The notes under the pieces were generated by a model. That model saw only the letters and a program-made list of their open reading frames with translations. It ran no database searches and was not told the origin of the DNA. From positions 962,821 to 1,026,820 of the forward strand of contig NZ_STGC01000002.1 of assembly GCF_005222805.1 (NCBI RefSeq): a stretch of DNA of 64,000 nt, read 5' to 3'. The translations under genes and the position numbers were made by a program. The DNA is from Devosia sp. FKR38. GTDB lineage: Bacteria; Pseudomonadota; Alphaproteobacteria; Rhizobiales; Devosiaceae. Each line of letters begins with the position of its first letter. The first letter of the stretch is position 1. Below are positions 50,196 to 59,100 of this stretch, one piece after another.

Positions 50196-50993
50196 ATGGA
50201 GAGCCGCAGCCTGCTTGTCAAAGCCGGGGGGTGGGGCGCCGGCCTGGCAACGGGTCTGCGCCAGGTCCGGCTTGGCCTGCTTGATCTGCTTTATCCGCCG
50301 GTGTGCCTGGTGTGCGATGCGCCGGTGGCTACGGCGCACACCCTGTGCCCGGCCTGCTTTGTCCGGCTGCGGCCGATCACGGCGCCGCTCTGTCCGCGGC
50401 TGGGCCTGCCCTTTGCCGTGGACATGGGCGAGGGCATGCTCTCGGCCGAGGCGCTCGCCGATCCGCCGCCGTTCGGCCGGGCCCGCGCAGCGGTGATCTA
50501 TGGCGAAGTGGCGCGCACAGTGGTGTCGCGTCTCAAATATGGCGACCGGCCCGAGCTGGCCGGGTTCTGCGCCCGGCTGATGGCTGGGGCCGGGCATGAG
50601 CTGTGGCGCGATGATCCCATCCTCGTGCCGGTGCCGCTGCATCGGGCGCGCCAGCATGAGCGGCGCTACAATCAATCTGCGGAGCTGGCGCTGGCCCTGG
50701 GGCGGCTGAGGGGGCTGGACGTCGATCTCAGGCTGGTGCGGCGCAGCCGCCGTACGCGCCAGCAGGTGGGGCTCAGCGGCGACGGGCGGCAGCGTAATGT
50801 CGCGGGGGCCTTTGCCGCCCATCCCGAGGCGCTGACCCGGGCGCGCGGGCGGCGCGTTGTGCTGGTCGACGATGTCTATACCACCGGCGCCACCACCAAG
50901 GCGGTGACCCGCACCTTGCAGCGCGCCGGGCTGGAGGATGTTGACATCATTACCTTCGCCCGCGTTGTCATTGGCGCAGACATGCCCATATAA
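50196..50993 (+). CDS. comF: ComF-family phosphoribosyltransferase-like protein
   Basis: A 265-residue protein. The N-terminal zinc-ribbon has two CxxC pairs (CLVCD and CPACF); the C-terminal part is a PRTase fold with the PRPP loop RVVLVDDVYTTGATT and the ComF-typical LVPVPLHRARQHERRYNQS. ComF homologues are needed for DNA uptake in competent bacteria, although many carriers are not known to be competent. ATG 50196 is used; the upstream frame is antisense to the methyltransferase. It heads a run with grxC and the nitrilase. Confidence 0.9.
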   Translation: MESRSLLVKAGGWGAGLATGLRQVRLGLLDLLYPPVCLVCDAPVATAHTLCPACFVRLRPITAPLCPRLGLPFAVDMGEGMLSAEALADPPPFGRARAAVIYGEVARTVVSRLKYGDRPELAGFCARLMAGAGHELWRDDPILVPVPLHRARQHERRYNQSAELALALGRLRGLDVDLRLVRRSRRTRQQVGLSGDGRQRNVAGAFAAHPEALTRARGRRVVLVDDVYTTGATTKAVTRTLQRAGLEDVDIITFARVVIGADMPI

Positions 50994-51025
50994 TCGGTAC
51001 TGACCGGTTCGATTGGAGAAGAGCA

Positions 51026-51280
51026 TTGGCTCGCATCGAGATCTATACGACGCCGACCTGCCCCTATTGCCACGCCGCCAAGGCGCTGCTGGCCGACAAG
51101 GGCGCTGACTATACCGAGATCACCGTGCTGGATCCGGCCCTGCGCGAAACCATGACGCAGCGGGCCAATGGTCGCCGCACCGTGCCGCAGATCTTCATCG
51201 ATGACGCCCATATCGGCGGCTATGATGACATCTCCGCGCTCGACCGCCGTGGCGGTCTTGATCCGCTGCTGCAGGCCTGA
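51026..51280 (+). CDS. grxC: Glutaredoxin 3
   Basis: An 84-residue dithiol glutaredoxin. The active site is TTPTCPYCHAAK (CPYC), with the cis-proline motif RTVPQIFID and the GSH-binding GGYDDISALD. It starts at TTG 51026 behind GGAGAAG, 32 bp after comF. The comF-grxC-nitrilase-DUF1178 order is conserved in the order. Confidence 0.95.
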   Translation: MARIEIYTTPTCPYCHAAKALLADKGADYTEITVLDPALRETMTQRANGRRTVPQIFIDDAHIGGYDDISALDRRGGLDPLLQA

Positions 51281-51304
51281 CCGGCGTTCCCAGGACAAAT
51301 ACTG

Positions 51305-52135
51305 ATGAAAATCGCGGCGATCCAGATGCGCTCCGGCCCCGATCCGGAGGCCAATATGGCTGCGCTCGAGCCCATGCTGGCCGAGGCCGCTGCGGCCGGC
51401 GTCCGCTATGTGCTGACGCCCGAAGTCACCATGGTGTTTGCCGAGAACAGCGAGGCCCTGGCCAAGGTCGCGGCGCCCTTTGATGATCATCCGCAGTTGC
51501 GCCGGGTGGGCGAATTGGCGCGCCAGCATGGCATCTTCATCCACATCGGCTCGCTGGCCGTGCCGCTGGCAGATGGCCGCTTTGCCAATCGCTCGGTGCT
51601 GTTCGGGCCCGATGGCGCTGTCGTGACCACCTACGACAAGATCCATTTATTCGACGCCACCATTGCCGGGCTCAATGCCTATCGCGAAAGCGCCACCTAT
51701 CAGGGCGGCACGCATGCGACCACGGCGGCGCTCGGCCCGATCACCCTGGGCATGGCGATCTGCTACGACATGCGGTTCCCCACGCTCTTTAACACTCTGG
51801 CCAATGCAGGCGCGGGGCTGATCGCCGTGCCGGCGGCTTTCACCGTGCCGACGGGCCAGGCGCATTGGCATGTGCTGCTGCGCGCCCGCGCCATCGAGAC
51901 GGGCAGCTTTGTCATTGCCGCCGCCCAGGGCGGGCAGCATGCCAATGGCCGCGCCACCTATGGCCATTCGCTTGTTATCGACCCCTGGGGTCGCATCATC
52001 GCCGAGCTCGACCATGATGCGCCCGGCGTGCTGGTGGCTGAGATCGATCCCGGTCTCGTCGCCGAAGTGCGCGAGCGCATTCCGGCGCTGGCCAATGCGC
52101 GCAGCTTTACCCCGCCCGTGCCGTTGCACAGCTGA
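51305..52135 (+). CDS. Carbon-nitrogen hydrolase (nitrilase superfamily), Nit1-like
   Basis: A 276-residue amidase. The catalytic triad is Glu in LTPEVTMVF, Lys in YDKIHLFDA and Cys in MAICYDMRFP, with a second glutamate region near HVLLRARAIETG. It resembles Nit1-type enzymes, which hydrolyse deaminated glutathione as metabolite repair; the adjacent glutaredoxin gene fits that idea. ATG 51305 is the start. DUF1178 follows. Confidence 0.9.
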   Translation: MKIAAIQMRSGPDPEANMAALEPMLAEAAAAGVRYVLTPEVTMVFAENSEALAKVAAPFDDHPQLRRVGELARQHGIFIHIGSLAVPLADGRFANRSVLFGPDGAVVTTYDKIHLFDATIAGLNAYRESATYQGGTHATTAALGPITLGMAICYDMRFPTLFNTLANAGAGLIAVPAAFTVPTGQAHWHVLLRARAIETGSFVIAAAQGGQHANGRATYGHSLVIDPWGRIIAELDHDAPGVLVAEIDPGLVAEVRERIPALANARSFTPPVPLHS

Positions 52136-52190
52136 GCAAACGCCCTATATCCTGATGCAAGGGGCCGCATGGCCCGCAGAGACGCCTGCC

Positions 52191-52616
52191 TTGATCCAAT
52201 ACGCACTGCACTGCTCCAAAGGACATCACTACGACGCCTGGTTCAAGAATGCCGCGGCATTCGATGAACAACAGGCGCGCGGCATTGTGACCTGCGCGGT
52301 ATGCGGCGACGGCACAGTGGACAAGGCCCCCATGGCGCCGGCCGTGGCGCGCACCGATCATGAGCGCCTGGCGGTCAGCACGGGCCGGCCCGATCCGGCG
52401 CAGCTGCGTGCGCTGCTCAAGGCCTATCGCGACAAGGTGGTGTCTGAGGCCGATTATGTCGGCGACCGCTTTGCCGAAGAGGCGCGCAAGATCCATTTCG
52501 AGGAAGTCGATGCCCGCGGCATCTATGGCGAGGCCACCCATGATGAGGTGGTGGCGCTGGCTGAGGATGGCATCGAGTTCCTGCCGCTGCCGTCGCTGCC
52601 TGACGAGCACAACTGA
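52191..52616 (+). CDS. DUF1178 family protein
   Basis: A 141-residue protein with a zinc-ribbon-like N-terminus (YALHCSKGHHYDAWFKN, then TCAVCGD) typical of DUF1178, followed by a helical region with FEEVDARGIYGEATHDE. Function unknown. TTG 52191 gives the family N-terminus; an in-frame ATG at 52155 would add twelve residues. It is the last gene of the comF-grxC-nitrilase run. Confidence 0.82.
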   Translation: MIQYALHCSKGHHYDAWFKNAAAFDEQQARGIVTCAVCGDGTVDKAPMAPAVARTDHERLAVSTGRPDPAQLRALLKAYRDKVVSEADYVGDRFAEEARKIHFEEVDARGIYGEATHDEVVALAEDGIEFLPLPSLPDEHN

Positions 52617-52694
52617 TCCCTCCAGCCGCCCCGTGCCTCAAACGGGCGACCGGTTTCGCGCGCCACATCCGGCGCAATGCTACGGAGACACAGC

Positions 52695-53561
52695 ATGACC
52701 ACTCTCGACGCCGCCCTTTCGGGCCAGTTTGCCATTGGGGGAGACCTCACGGTCAATCGCCTGGGCTTTGGCGCCATGCGCATCACCGGCAAGGGCATCT
52801 GGGGCCCGCCGGAAGACCTTGAGGGCGCCAAGGCCGTGCTGCGCCGCCTGCCCGAGCTCAATGTCGATTTCATCGACACCGCCGAAAGCTACGGCCCTTA
52901 TATCAGCGAAGAGCTGATTGGTGAGGTGCTGGCGCCCTATGGCAAAGGCACCATTGTCGCCACCAAGAGCGGGCTGACCCGCACCGGCCCCGATGAATGG
53001 CATCAGGTGGGGCGCCCCGAATTCCTGCGCCAGGGTGTGATGACCAGTCTGCGCCGCCTCAAGCTTGATGTGCTCGATCTCTGGCAGCTGCATCGCATCG
53101 ATGGCCAGACCGACCGCACGGCGCAGTTCGAGGCCATTGCCCAGTTCAAGGCCGATGGGCTGATCCGCCATGCGGGCCTGAGCCAGGTCAGCGTCGCCGA
53201 CATCAAGGAGGCGCAGAAGTACTTCCCGGTCACAACGGTGCAGAATCTCTACAATTTCGCCAATCGCCAGAGCGAGGATGTGCTCGACTACTGCGAGGCC
53301 AATGGCATCGGCTTTATTCCGTGGTTCCCGCTGGCCGGTGGCGAATTGGTCAGCGGCCATGCCGATGCGCGGGCGATTGCCGAAAAGCACAATGCCAGCC
53401 CCAGCCAGATCGCCCTGGCCTGGCTGCTCAAGCGCAGCCCGGTGATGCTGCCCATTCCGGGAACCGGCAAGGTCAAGCACCTGGAAGACAATGTGGCCGC
53501 TGCCGCCATTACCCTGTCGGACGCCGACTTTGCCACGCTCGATCGGATCGGTCGGCGCTAA
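52695..53561 (+). CDS. Aldo/keto reductase
   Basis: A 288-residue (beta/alpha)8 NADPH-dependent oxidoreductase. The catalytic tetrad is Asp in FIDTAESYG with its Tyr, Lys in VATKSGLTR and His in [25 protein letters not shown] is the cofactor-binding C-terminal loop. ATG 52695 follows GGAG. It resembles the YajO/oxidoreductase group; the substrate is unknown. Monocistronic. Confidence 0.92.
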   Translation: MTTLDAALSGQFAIGGDLTVNRLGFGAMRITGKGIWGPPEDLEGAKAVLRRLPELNVDFIDTAESYGPYISEELIGEVLAPYGKGTIVATKSGLTRTGPDEWHQVGRPEFLRQGVMTSLRRLKLDVLDLWQLHRIDGQTDRTAQFEAIAQFKADGLIRHAGLSQVSVADIKEAQKYFPVTTVQNLYNFANRQSEDVLDYCEANGIGFIPWFPLAGGELVSGHADARAIAEKHNASPSQIALAWLLKRSPVMLPIPGTGKVKHLEDNVAAAAITLSDADFATLDRIGRR

Positions 53562-53649
53562 CGGCCTATCAACAAAGTTTGATCGACCGCAAATCTGCGA
53601 GGGGTCGGGGCGCGTACAAGGTTTTATAGCGTCAAAAGGCTAGAGTGCT

Positions 53650-54744
53650 GTGGCCACCTCCGAACCTTCCCCCCGTCCCGTGTCCCGGCGCCGCAAGCGG
53701 CGCTGGGGTTGGCTGATTGTGCTGCTGCTCGTGCTGGGCGCGGGCGGCGCCTATGGCTGGGTAAAAAAGCCCTGGGAGCCCAAACCCAAGCTGGTCGCCA
53801 GCGAAATGGTCGCCGCAGGGCCTGTGTCGCAGGTGCTGGCGGTCAATGGCCGCATCGCCGCCCGCACCTCGGTGACCGTTCGCGCGGCCGTCTCGGCCCA
53901 GGCCGTCGCCGTGGGCGCTGCCGAAGGTGATCAGGTCACAGCCGGTCAGGATCTTGTCGAGCTCGACCAATCGCTTGTGCAGTCGCAGTGGCAGCAGGCC
54001 AAGGCGGCGCTGGAATCCCAGCAGGTGCGGCAGAGCCAGGCGGCCGCCGCCGCCGAACGGGCCCGTGCCCTGGGCGACAACGCCACCCGCTCGAGCGTCG
54101 AGGATGCCGAGCGCACCCTTGCGGGCGCCGTCACCGAAACCACTCGCTTGCAGGCGGCGCTGGAACAGGTTTCCCAGCAGCGCGCGCAATATCGCATCGC
54201 AGCGCCTCTTTCGGGTGTCGTGCTCTCGCGCGGTGTCGACGTTGGCCAACTGGTCGATCCGCAGACCCAGCTCTTCACCATCGCCGATACCAGCGACCTC
54301 GTGGTCGAAACCGATGTTGACGAGCTCTATTCCTCGCGCATCACCAGCGGGCTTAAGGCCTTGCTTAAGCCGGTGGGCGCCAGCGTCGCCCAGCATGGCA
54401 CGGTGGTGTTTGCCGCACCCACGGTCGATGCCGCCACTGGCGGGCGGGCGATCAAGATCGCCTTTGATGCGCCGGTGTCGCTTCCGGTCGGCCTGACGGT
54501 CAATGCCAATGTGATTGTCGAGGAGGTCGCCGACGCCCTCTCCATCCCGCGTCGCGCCATCATCACCGAGGGCACGCAGAGCCATGTGCTGGTGATCGCC
54601 GATGGCGTGGCCGCCACACGCGACATCCAGTTTGACGATTGGCCGGCCGAACGCGTCATCGTCACCGACGGTCTTGTGGCCGGCGATGTGGTGATCCTTG
54701 ATCCGGCGGGCATCAAGCCCGGCGACATGGTCACGGCAGGTTAG
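53650..54744 (+). CDS. Periplasmic adaptor subunit (MacA/HlyD-like)
   Basis: A 364-residue membrane fusion protein: basic N-terminus, one helix (WGWLIVLLLVLGAGGAYGW), a barrel-sandwich/lipoyl domain split around a helical hairpin (ALESQQVRQSQAAAAAERAR...), then beta-barrel and membrane-proximal domains. SAPL-type IAAPLSGVVLSRGVDVGQLV is the lipoyl half-motif. It starts at GTG 53650 and precedes the permease by 2 bp, forming an ABC exporter with the next two genes. Confidence 0.9.
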   Translation: MATSEPSPRPVSRRRKRRWGWLIVLLLVLGAGGAYGWVKKPWEPKPKLVASEMVAAGPVSQVLAVNGRIAARTSVTVRAAVSAQAVAVGAAEGDQVTAGQDLVELDQSLVQSQWQQAKAALESQQVRQSQAAAAAERARALGDNATRSSVEDAERTLAGAVTETTRLQAALEQVSQQRAQYRIAAPLSGVVLSRGVDVGQLVDPQTQLFTIADTSDLVVETDVDELYSSRITSGLKALLKPVGASVAQHGTVVFAAPTVDAATGGRAIKIAFDAPVSLPVGLTVNANVIVEEVADALSIPRRAIITEGTQSHVLVIADGVAATRDIQFDDWPAERVIVTDGLVAGDVVILDPAGIKPGDMVTAG

Positions 54745-54746
54745 GC

Positions 54747-55952
54747 ATGCTCTACGGCCTCAAGATCGCCTGGCGCTATCTCACATCCAACAAGGCGCAG
54801 ACCGGGCTTTTGATTGCCGGCGTCGCCATGGGCGTCTTCGTTTTCATCTTCATGAGCGCGCTGATCGGTGGGTTGGCCAGTTATCTGGTGCAGCGCACAG
54901 TGGGCGACATTGCCCATGTGACGCTGGAGGCACCCGCCCGCGACGCCGGCCTGCTGCTGCCGGAGGGAACAGAGGCGCTGGTGGTGCTGCAAAAGGCCAC
55001 CGGCCAACGTGAGACGTTGCGCACCGCCGATGCCTTTCTGCCTTCCATCGAGGCCATGGATGGGGTCAAGGCCGTTTCGCCGCAGATCGTGGGCAATGGC
55101 TTTGTGATCCGGGGGCAGTCGCGGGCGCCGGTAGGCGTCACCGGGCTGGAGGCCGACAAGGTCTCGGCCATTGCCGATCTGGGCAAGCGCCTTGTGGCTG
55201 GCGATACCATGCTCACCAATTCCACCGTCATCATCGGCCAGACGCTGGCCAGTGATCTCGGCATTGGCGTGGGTCAGGTGATCCGCCTGCAATCCGATCG
55301 CAATGTCGAGCGGCCGCTGGTGGTCACGGGCATTTTCTCCATCGGGCTGGATGCGCTGGATTCCCGCGCGGCCTTTGTCAGCATCGCCACGGCGCGCACG
55401 CTGTTCGCGCTGCCGCAGGGGCTGAGCCGTGTGGAGATCAAGCTTGATGATCTCAACCAGTCCGAAGATTTCGCCCGGCGCATGGCCGCCGATACGGGCC
55501 TCAAGGCCACGCCCTGGACGCAGGGCAATGCGCAATTGCTCGACGGGCTTCGCGCTCAGGCCAGTTCGGGCAATCTGATCAAGGCCTTTGCGTTGATCAC
55601 CATTGTCATCGGCGTGGCCAGTGCGCTGCTGCTCTCCACCTATCGCCGCCGTCCCGAGATCGGCATCATGCGGGCCTTCGGGGCCAGCCGGGCCTTTGTC
55701 GTCTTTGTCTTTGTGGTGCAGGGGGCGCTGATTGGCCTGCTGGGCGGGTTGATCGGGGCGGGCCTGGGTTATCTGGCGCTTTCGCCCTTTCCATTGCCGG
55801 AAAATGCCCAGCCGGGCGGCTTGCCGGTCGACGTGCGGCAGGGCGCATATGGCCTGGCCATCACGCTCACTGCCATTGGCGCGATTCTCGCCTCCATCCT
55901 GCCGGCGCGAGCGGCAGCGCGGGTTGATCCTGTCTCGGTGATCGGCCAATGA
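54747..55952 (+). CDS. ABC transporter permease, FtsX/MacB/LolE type
   Basis: A 401-residue permease. One N-terminal helix (TGLLIAGVAMGVFVFIF), a large periplasmic MacB-type domain (about 45-270), and three C-terminal helices beginning ALITIVIGVASALLLSTYRR, with the conserved cytoplasmic PEIGIMRAFGAS coupling helix. This 4-helix topology is the type VII ABC family, which moves lipoproteins, peptides or antibiotics from the periplasm. Stop overlaps the ATPase start (ATGA). Confidence 0.9.
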   Translation: MLYGLKIAWRYLTSNKAQTGLLIAGVAMGVFVFIFMSALIGGLASYLVQRTVGDIAHVTLEAPARDAGLLLPEGTEALVVLQKATGQRETLRTADAFLPSIEAMDGVKAVSPQIVGNGFVIRGQSRAPVGVTGLEADKVSAIADLGKRLVAGDTMLTNSTVIIGQTLASDLGIGVGQVIRLQSDRNVERPLVVTGIFSIGLDALDSRAAFVSIATARTLFALPQGLSRVEIKLDDLNQSEDFARRMAADTGLKATPWTQGNAQLLDGLRAQASSGNLIKAFALITIVIGVASALLLSTYRRRPEIGIMRAFGASRAFVVFVFVVQGALIGLLGGLIGAGLGYLALSPFPLPENAQPGGLPVDVRQGAYGLAITLTAIGAILASILPARAAARVDPVSVIGQ

Positions 55953-56629
55953 GCGTGCTGGTTGAGGTGCATGATCTGGTCAAGACCTATGGCGAGGGTG
56001 AGGCGGCGACCCGCGTGCTTAAGGGGCTCGAGATGGTGCTGCAGACCGGCGAGCTGACGGCGCTTTTGGGGCCGTCGGGCTCGGGCAAGAGCACCCTGCT
56101 GACCATTCTGGGCACGCTGATGCAGCCCACCAGCGGCCAGCATGTCATGCTGGGGCAGGATCTGACGCGGGCGCGCGATGCCGAGCTGACCGAGTTCCGC
56201 AACAGCCACATCGGCTTTGTGTTCCAGTTCCATCACCTGCTGCCCGATTTCACGGCGCTGGAAAATGTCATCTTCCCCACCGCCATTGCCCAGGGGCGCG
56301 AGACGGCGCGGGCGCGGCGGCGCGGCGAGGACTTGCTGGAGCGGGTGGGCCTGGCCGACCGCATGGATTTCCGCGCCACCCAGCTGTCGGGCGGGCAGAA
56401 GCAGCGCGTGGCCGTGGCACGGGCGCTGATGAACCAGCCTGAACTGGTGCTGGCGGATGAACCCACCGGCAATCTTGATCGGGAATCGGCCACCCAGGTG
56501 ATGGAGCTGATCGCCGAGATCAACCAACAGGAACAGACGACGTTCCTGATCTCCACCCATGACGAGAAGATCGCCGCAGCCTGCCGGCGGCAGATCAAGG
56601 TGGTGGACGGAAAGACCGTCTCGGACTGA
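55949..56629 (+). CDS. ABC transporter ATP-binding protein, MacB/LolD type
   Basis: A 226-residue ATPase. Walker A is [12 protein letters not shown], the signature [15 protein letters not shown], Walker [13 protein letters not shown] and the H-loop STHD. The sequence around [16 protein letters not shown] is typical of the LolD/MacB group. Coupled to the permease. The cargo of this three-gene exporter is not indicated by neighbours; no outer-membrane TolC-like channel is adjacent. Confidence 0.93.
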   Translation: MSVLVEVHDLVKTYGEGEAATRVLKGLEMVLQTGELTALLGPSGSGKSTLLTILGTLMQPTSGQHVMLGQDLTRARDAELTEFRNSHIGFVFQFHHLLPDFTALENVIFPTAIAQGRETARARRRGEDLLERVGLADRMDFRATQLSGGQKQRVAVARALMNQPELVLADEPTGNLDRESATQVMELIAEINQQEQTTFLISTHDEKIAAACRRQIKVVDGKTVSD

Positions 56630-56862
56630 TGTTTGGGGGATTAGGGTCGGTTCGATAGGGAGGGTGGAATCCCCGCTATCGAACCTGACCAAAAGACAAT
56701 CTTGGCAGACCGTCAGGTGGCTGAGGGCCGTTTAGCACTGCATGACGGGCTTGTCACGCATTTGTCGTGATTGTTTTCCGCGCTCCGCGCCGGGCCATCA
56801 CCCAACCGGCAATCCCTCCCCAGTGCGGGGAGGGCTATCTCACGCGTCCAGATTGCGGACGC

Positions 56863-58716
56863 CTAGTTCCAGAGCTTGTCGATCGCCTGGGTATCGCGCA
56901 CGGCGCCGCGAGCGGCCGAGGTGGCAAAGGCGGCATAGGCCTTGAGGGCGGTGGTCACATTGCGCTTGCGCGGATGTGCCGGCTTCCAGCCGAGCTGGTC
57001 CTGATCGTGGCGACGCTGCACCAGTTCATCGTCCGTCACCAACAGGGTGATGCTGCGATTGGGAATGTCGATCTCGATCATGTCGCCTTCCCGCACCAGG
57101 CCAATCGTGCCGCCTTCTGCCGCTTCAGGCGAGACGTGGCCGATGGAGAGGCCCGAGGTGCCGCCCGAGAAGCGGCCGTCGGTCAGCAGGGCGCAGGCCT
57201 TGCCCAGGCCCTTGGATTTCAGATAGCTCGTGGGATAGAGCATTTCCTGCATGCCCGGGCCGCCGCGCGGCCCTTCGTAGCGGATCACCAGCACGTCGCC
57301 GGGCTTGATCTGATTGCTCAGGATGGCCTTGACGGTATCGTCCTGGCTTTCGAAGACGCGGGCGGGGCCTGTGAACTTGAGGATGGAGTCATCCACGCCG
57401 GCGGTTTTGACGATGCAGCCGTCGATGGCGATATTACCCTTGAGCACGGCCAGGCCGCCATCCTTGGAGAAGGCGTTCTCTGCCGAACGGATCACGCCAT
57501 TCTGGCGATCGAGGTCCAGCTCGGCCCAGCGGTTGGACTGGCTGAAGGCCTGGGTGGTGCGCACGCCGCCGGGGGCGGCCATGTAGAACTGGCGCACGCT
57601 GTCCGAATTGGTGCGGGAAATGTCCCACTTGTCCAGGGCATCGCCGATGGTGGCGGCATGCACGGTCGGTTCGCTGCGGTTGATCAGCCCGGCGCGGTCG
57701 AGCTGGCCCAGGATGGACATGATGCCGCCGGCGCGGTGCACGTCTTCCATATGCACATCGGCCTTGGCCGGGGCGACCTTGGACAGCACGGGCACCTTGC
57801 GGCTGAGCTTGTCGATGTCGTCCATGGTGAAATCAATGCCGCCCTCATGGGCAGCGGCCAGGATGTGCAGCACGGTATTGGTCGAGCCGCCCATGGCGAT
57901 ATCGAGGCTCATGGCGTTCTCAAACGCTGCCTTGGTGGCGATGGAGCGCGGCAGCACCGAAGCATCGTCCTGCTCATACCAGCGGCGGGTGATGTCAACG
58001 ATCAGGTGACCGGCTTCCTGGAACAGGCGCTTGCGATCGGAATGGGTGGCCAGGGTCGAGCCATTGCCGGGCAGGGAAAGGCCCAGAGCCTCGGTCAGGC
58101 AGTTCATGGAATTGGCGGTGAACATGCCCGAGCAGGAACCGCAGGTGGGGCAGGCGGCTTCTTCGACGGCTTGGACTTCCTCATCGCTATAGTGGTCGTC
58201 GGCGGCCATCACCATGGCGTCGACCAGATCGAGCGCCTGCAGCTTGCCCTTGAGCATGGCCTTGCCGGCTTCCATCGGGCCGCCCGAAACGAAGATCACC
58301 GGAATGTTGATGCGCATGGCGGCGTTCAGCATGCCGGGGGTGATCTTGTCGCAATTGGAGATGCAGACCATGGCGTCGGCGCAATGGGCGTTGACCATGT
58401 ATTCCACCGAGTCGGCGATCAGGTCGCGGCTGGGCAGGGAATACAGCATTCCGTCGTGGCCCATGGCGATGCCATCGTCCACGGCAATGGTGTTGAATTC
58501 CTTGGCGACACCGCCGGCCGCCTCGATCTCGCGGGCCACCAGCTGGCCGAGGTCCTTGAGGTGGACATGGCCGGGCACGAACTGGGTGAAGGAATTGACC
58601 ACGGCAATGATCGGCTTGCCGAAATCGCCGTCTTTCATGCCCGTGGCACGCCAAAGGCCGCGCGCGCCGGCCATGTTGCGGCCGTGAGTGGTTGTGCGGG
58701 AGCGATATGCAGGCAT
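56863..58716 (-). CDS. ilvD: Dihydroxy-acid dehydratase
   Basis: A 617-residue Fe-S dehydratase in valine, isoleucine and pantothenate synthesis. The first cluster cysteine is in [11 protein letters not shown] and the others in [27 protein letters not shown] and [12 protein letters not shown] are active-site segments. Start is ATG 58716 ([20 protein letters not shown]) with AAGGAAG upstream; the extra 26 codons in the frame run into the regulatory region. Monocistronic, and divergent from a 57-codon ORF. Confidence 0.97.
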   Translation of the reverse strand: MPAYRSRTTTHGRNMAGARGLWRATGMKDGDFGKPIIAVVNSFTQFVPGHVHLKDLGQLVAREIEAAGGVAKEFNTIAVDDGIAMGHDGMLYSLPSRDLIADSVEYMVNAHCADAMVCISNCDKITPGMLNAAMRINIPVIFVSGGPMEAGKAMLKGKLQALDLVDAMVMAADDHYSDEEVQAVEEAACPTCGSCSGMFTANSMNCLTEALGLSLPGNGSTLATHSDRKRLFQEAGHLIVDITRRWYEQDDASVLPRSIATKAAFENAMSLDIAMGGSTNTVLHILAAAHEGGIDFTMDDIDKLSRKVPVLSKVAPAKADVHMEDVHRAGGIMSILGQLDRAGLINRSEPTVHAATIGDALDKWDISRTNSDSVRQFYMAAPGGVRTTQAFSQSNRWAELDLDRQNGVIRSAENAFSKDGGLAVLKGNIAIDGCIVKTAGVDDSILKFTGPARVFESQDDTVKAILSNQIKPGDVLVIRYEGPRGGPGMQEMLYPTSYLKSKGLGKACALLTDGRFSGGTSGLSIGHVSPEAAEGGTIGLVREGDMIEIDIPNRSITLLVTDDELVQRRHDQDQLGWKPAHPRKRNVTTALKAYAAFATSAARGAVRDTQAIDKLWN

Positions 58717-58808
58717 GGAGAACTTCCTTCGATGTCGGGGCCGACTGCTGCGGTAAGGTGGCTCCGTTTTAGACCCATTCGAAACAAGGATCAATCAAAA
58801 ACCGTACC

Positions 58809-58822
58809 GTACCGTACGGTAC
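58809..58822. promoter_or_regulatory. 14-bp perfect palindrome between ilvD and the small ORF
   Basis: GTACCGTACGGTAC is a perfect palindrome, preceded by further ACCGT repeats from 58801, about 90 bp upstream of the ilvD start. It resembles operators of TetR-type repressors in form. No regulator gene is adjacent. Confidence 0.5.
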
Positions 58823-58890
58823 TGTTGCGCGGTTGACATCGCTCCCGAACGGGGGCGGACTGGCCCTTTACGCATTTTGCGGAGGCTGCG

Positions 58891-59064
58891 ATGACGAGCA
58901 AGAGCCCCACCAGCAGTGGTCGGAAAAAGCCGGAACTGCCGTCCGATCAGAGCGATAACCCGCCCCGACCCAGTGGCCGCGAGCCCTTCGGTCGGGTTCC
59001 CGCGCTCACCGAGGACGAGGCCGAGGATCTGGCGAAAGCGGTGGAAGAGCAGCGCGACGCCTGA
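58891..59064 (+). CDS. Small hydrophilic ORF, 57 residues
   Basis: ATG 58891 with GGAGG-like GCGGAGG eight bases upstream opens a 57-codon frame ending TGA at 59062-59064. The product begins MTSKSPTSSGRKKPELPSDQ and ends in an acidic helix (LTEDEAEDLAKAVEEQRDA). It is Ser/Pro/charged and probably disordered in its first half. No family recognised; the ribosome site and clean spacing between two genes support it. It runs convergent to the GGDEF gene. Confidence 0.55.
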   Translation: MTSKSPTSSGRKKPELPSDQSDNPPRPSGREPFGRVPALTEDEAEDLAKAVEEQRDA

Positions 59065-59100
59065 TCACTGCTGCGTTAGCGCGCAGATGTCCGACTGGGC

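Noticed and set aside
56767..58836. 689-codon plus-strand open frame
   Set aside because: Antisense shadow of ilvD.
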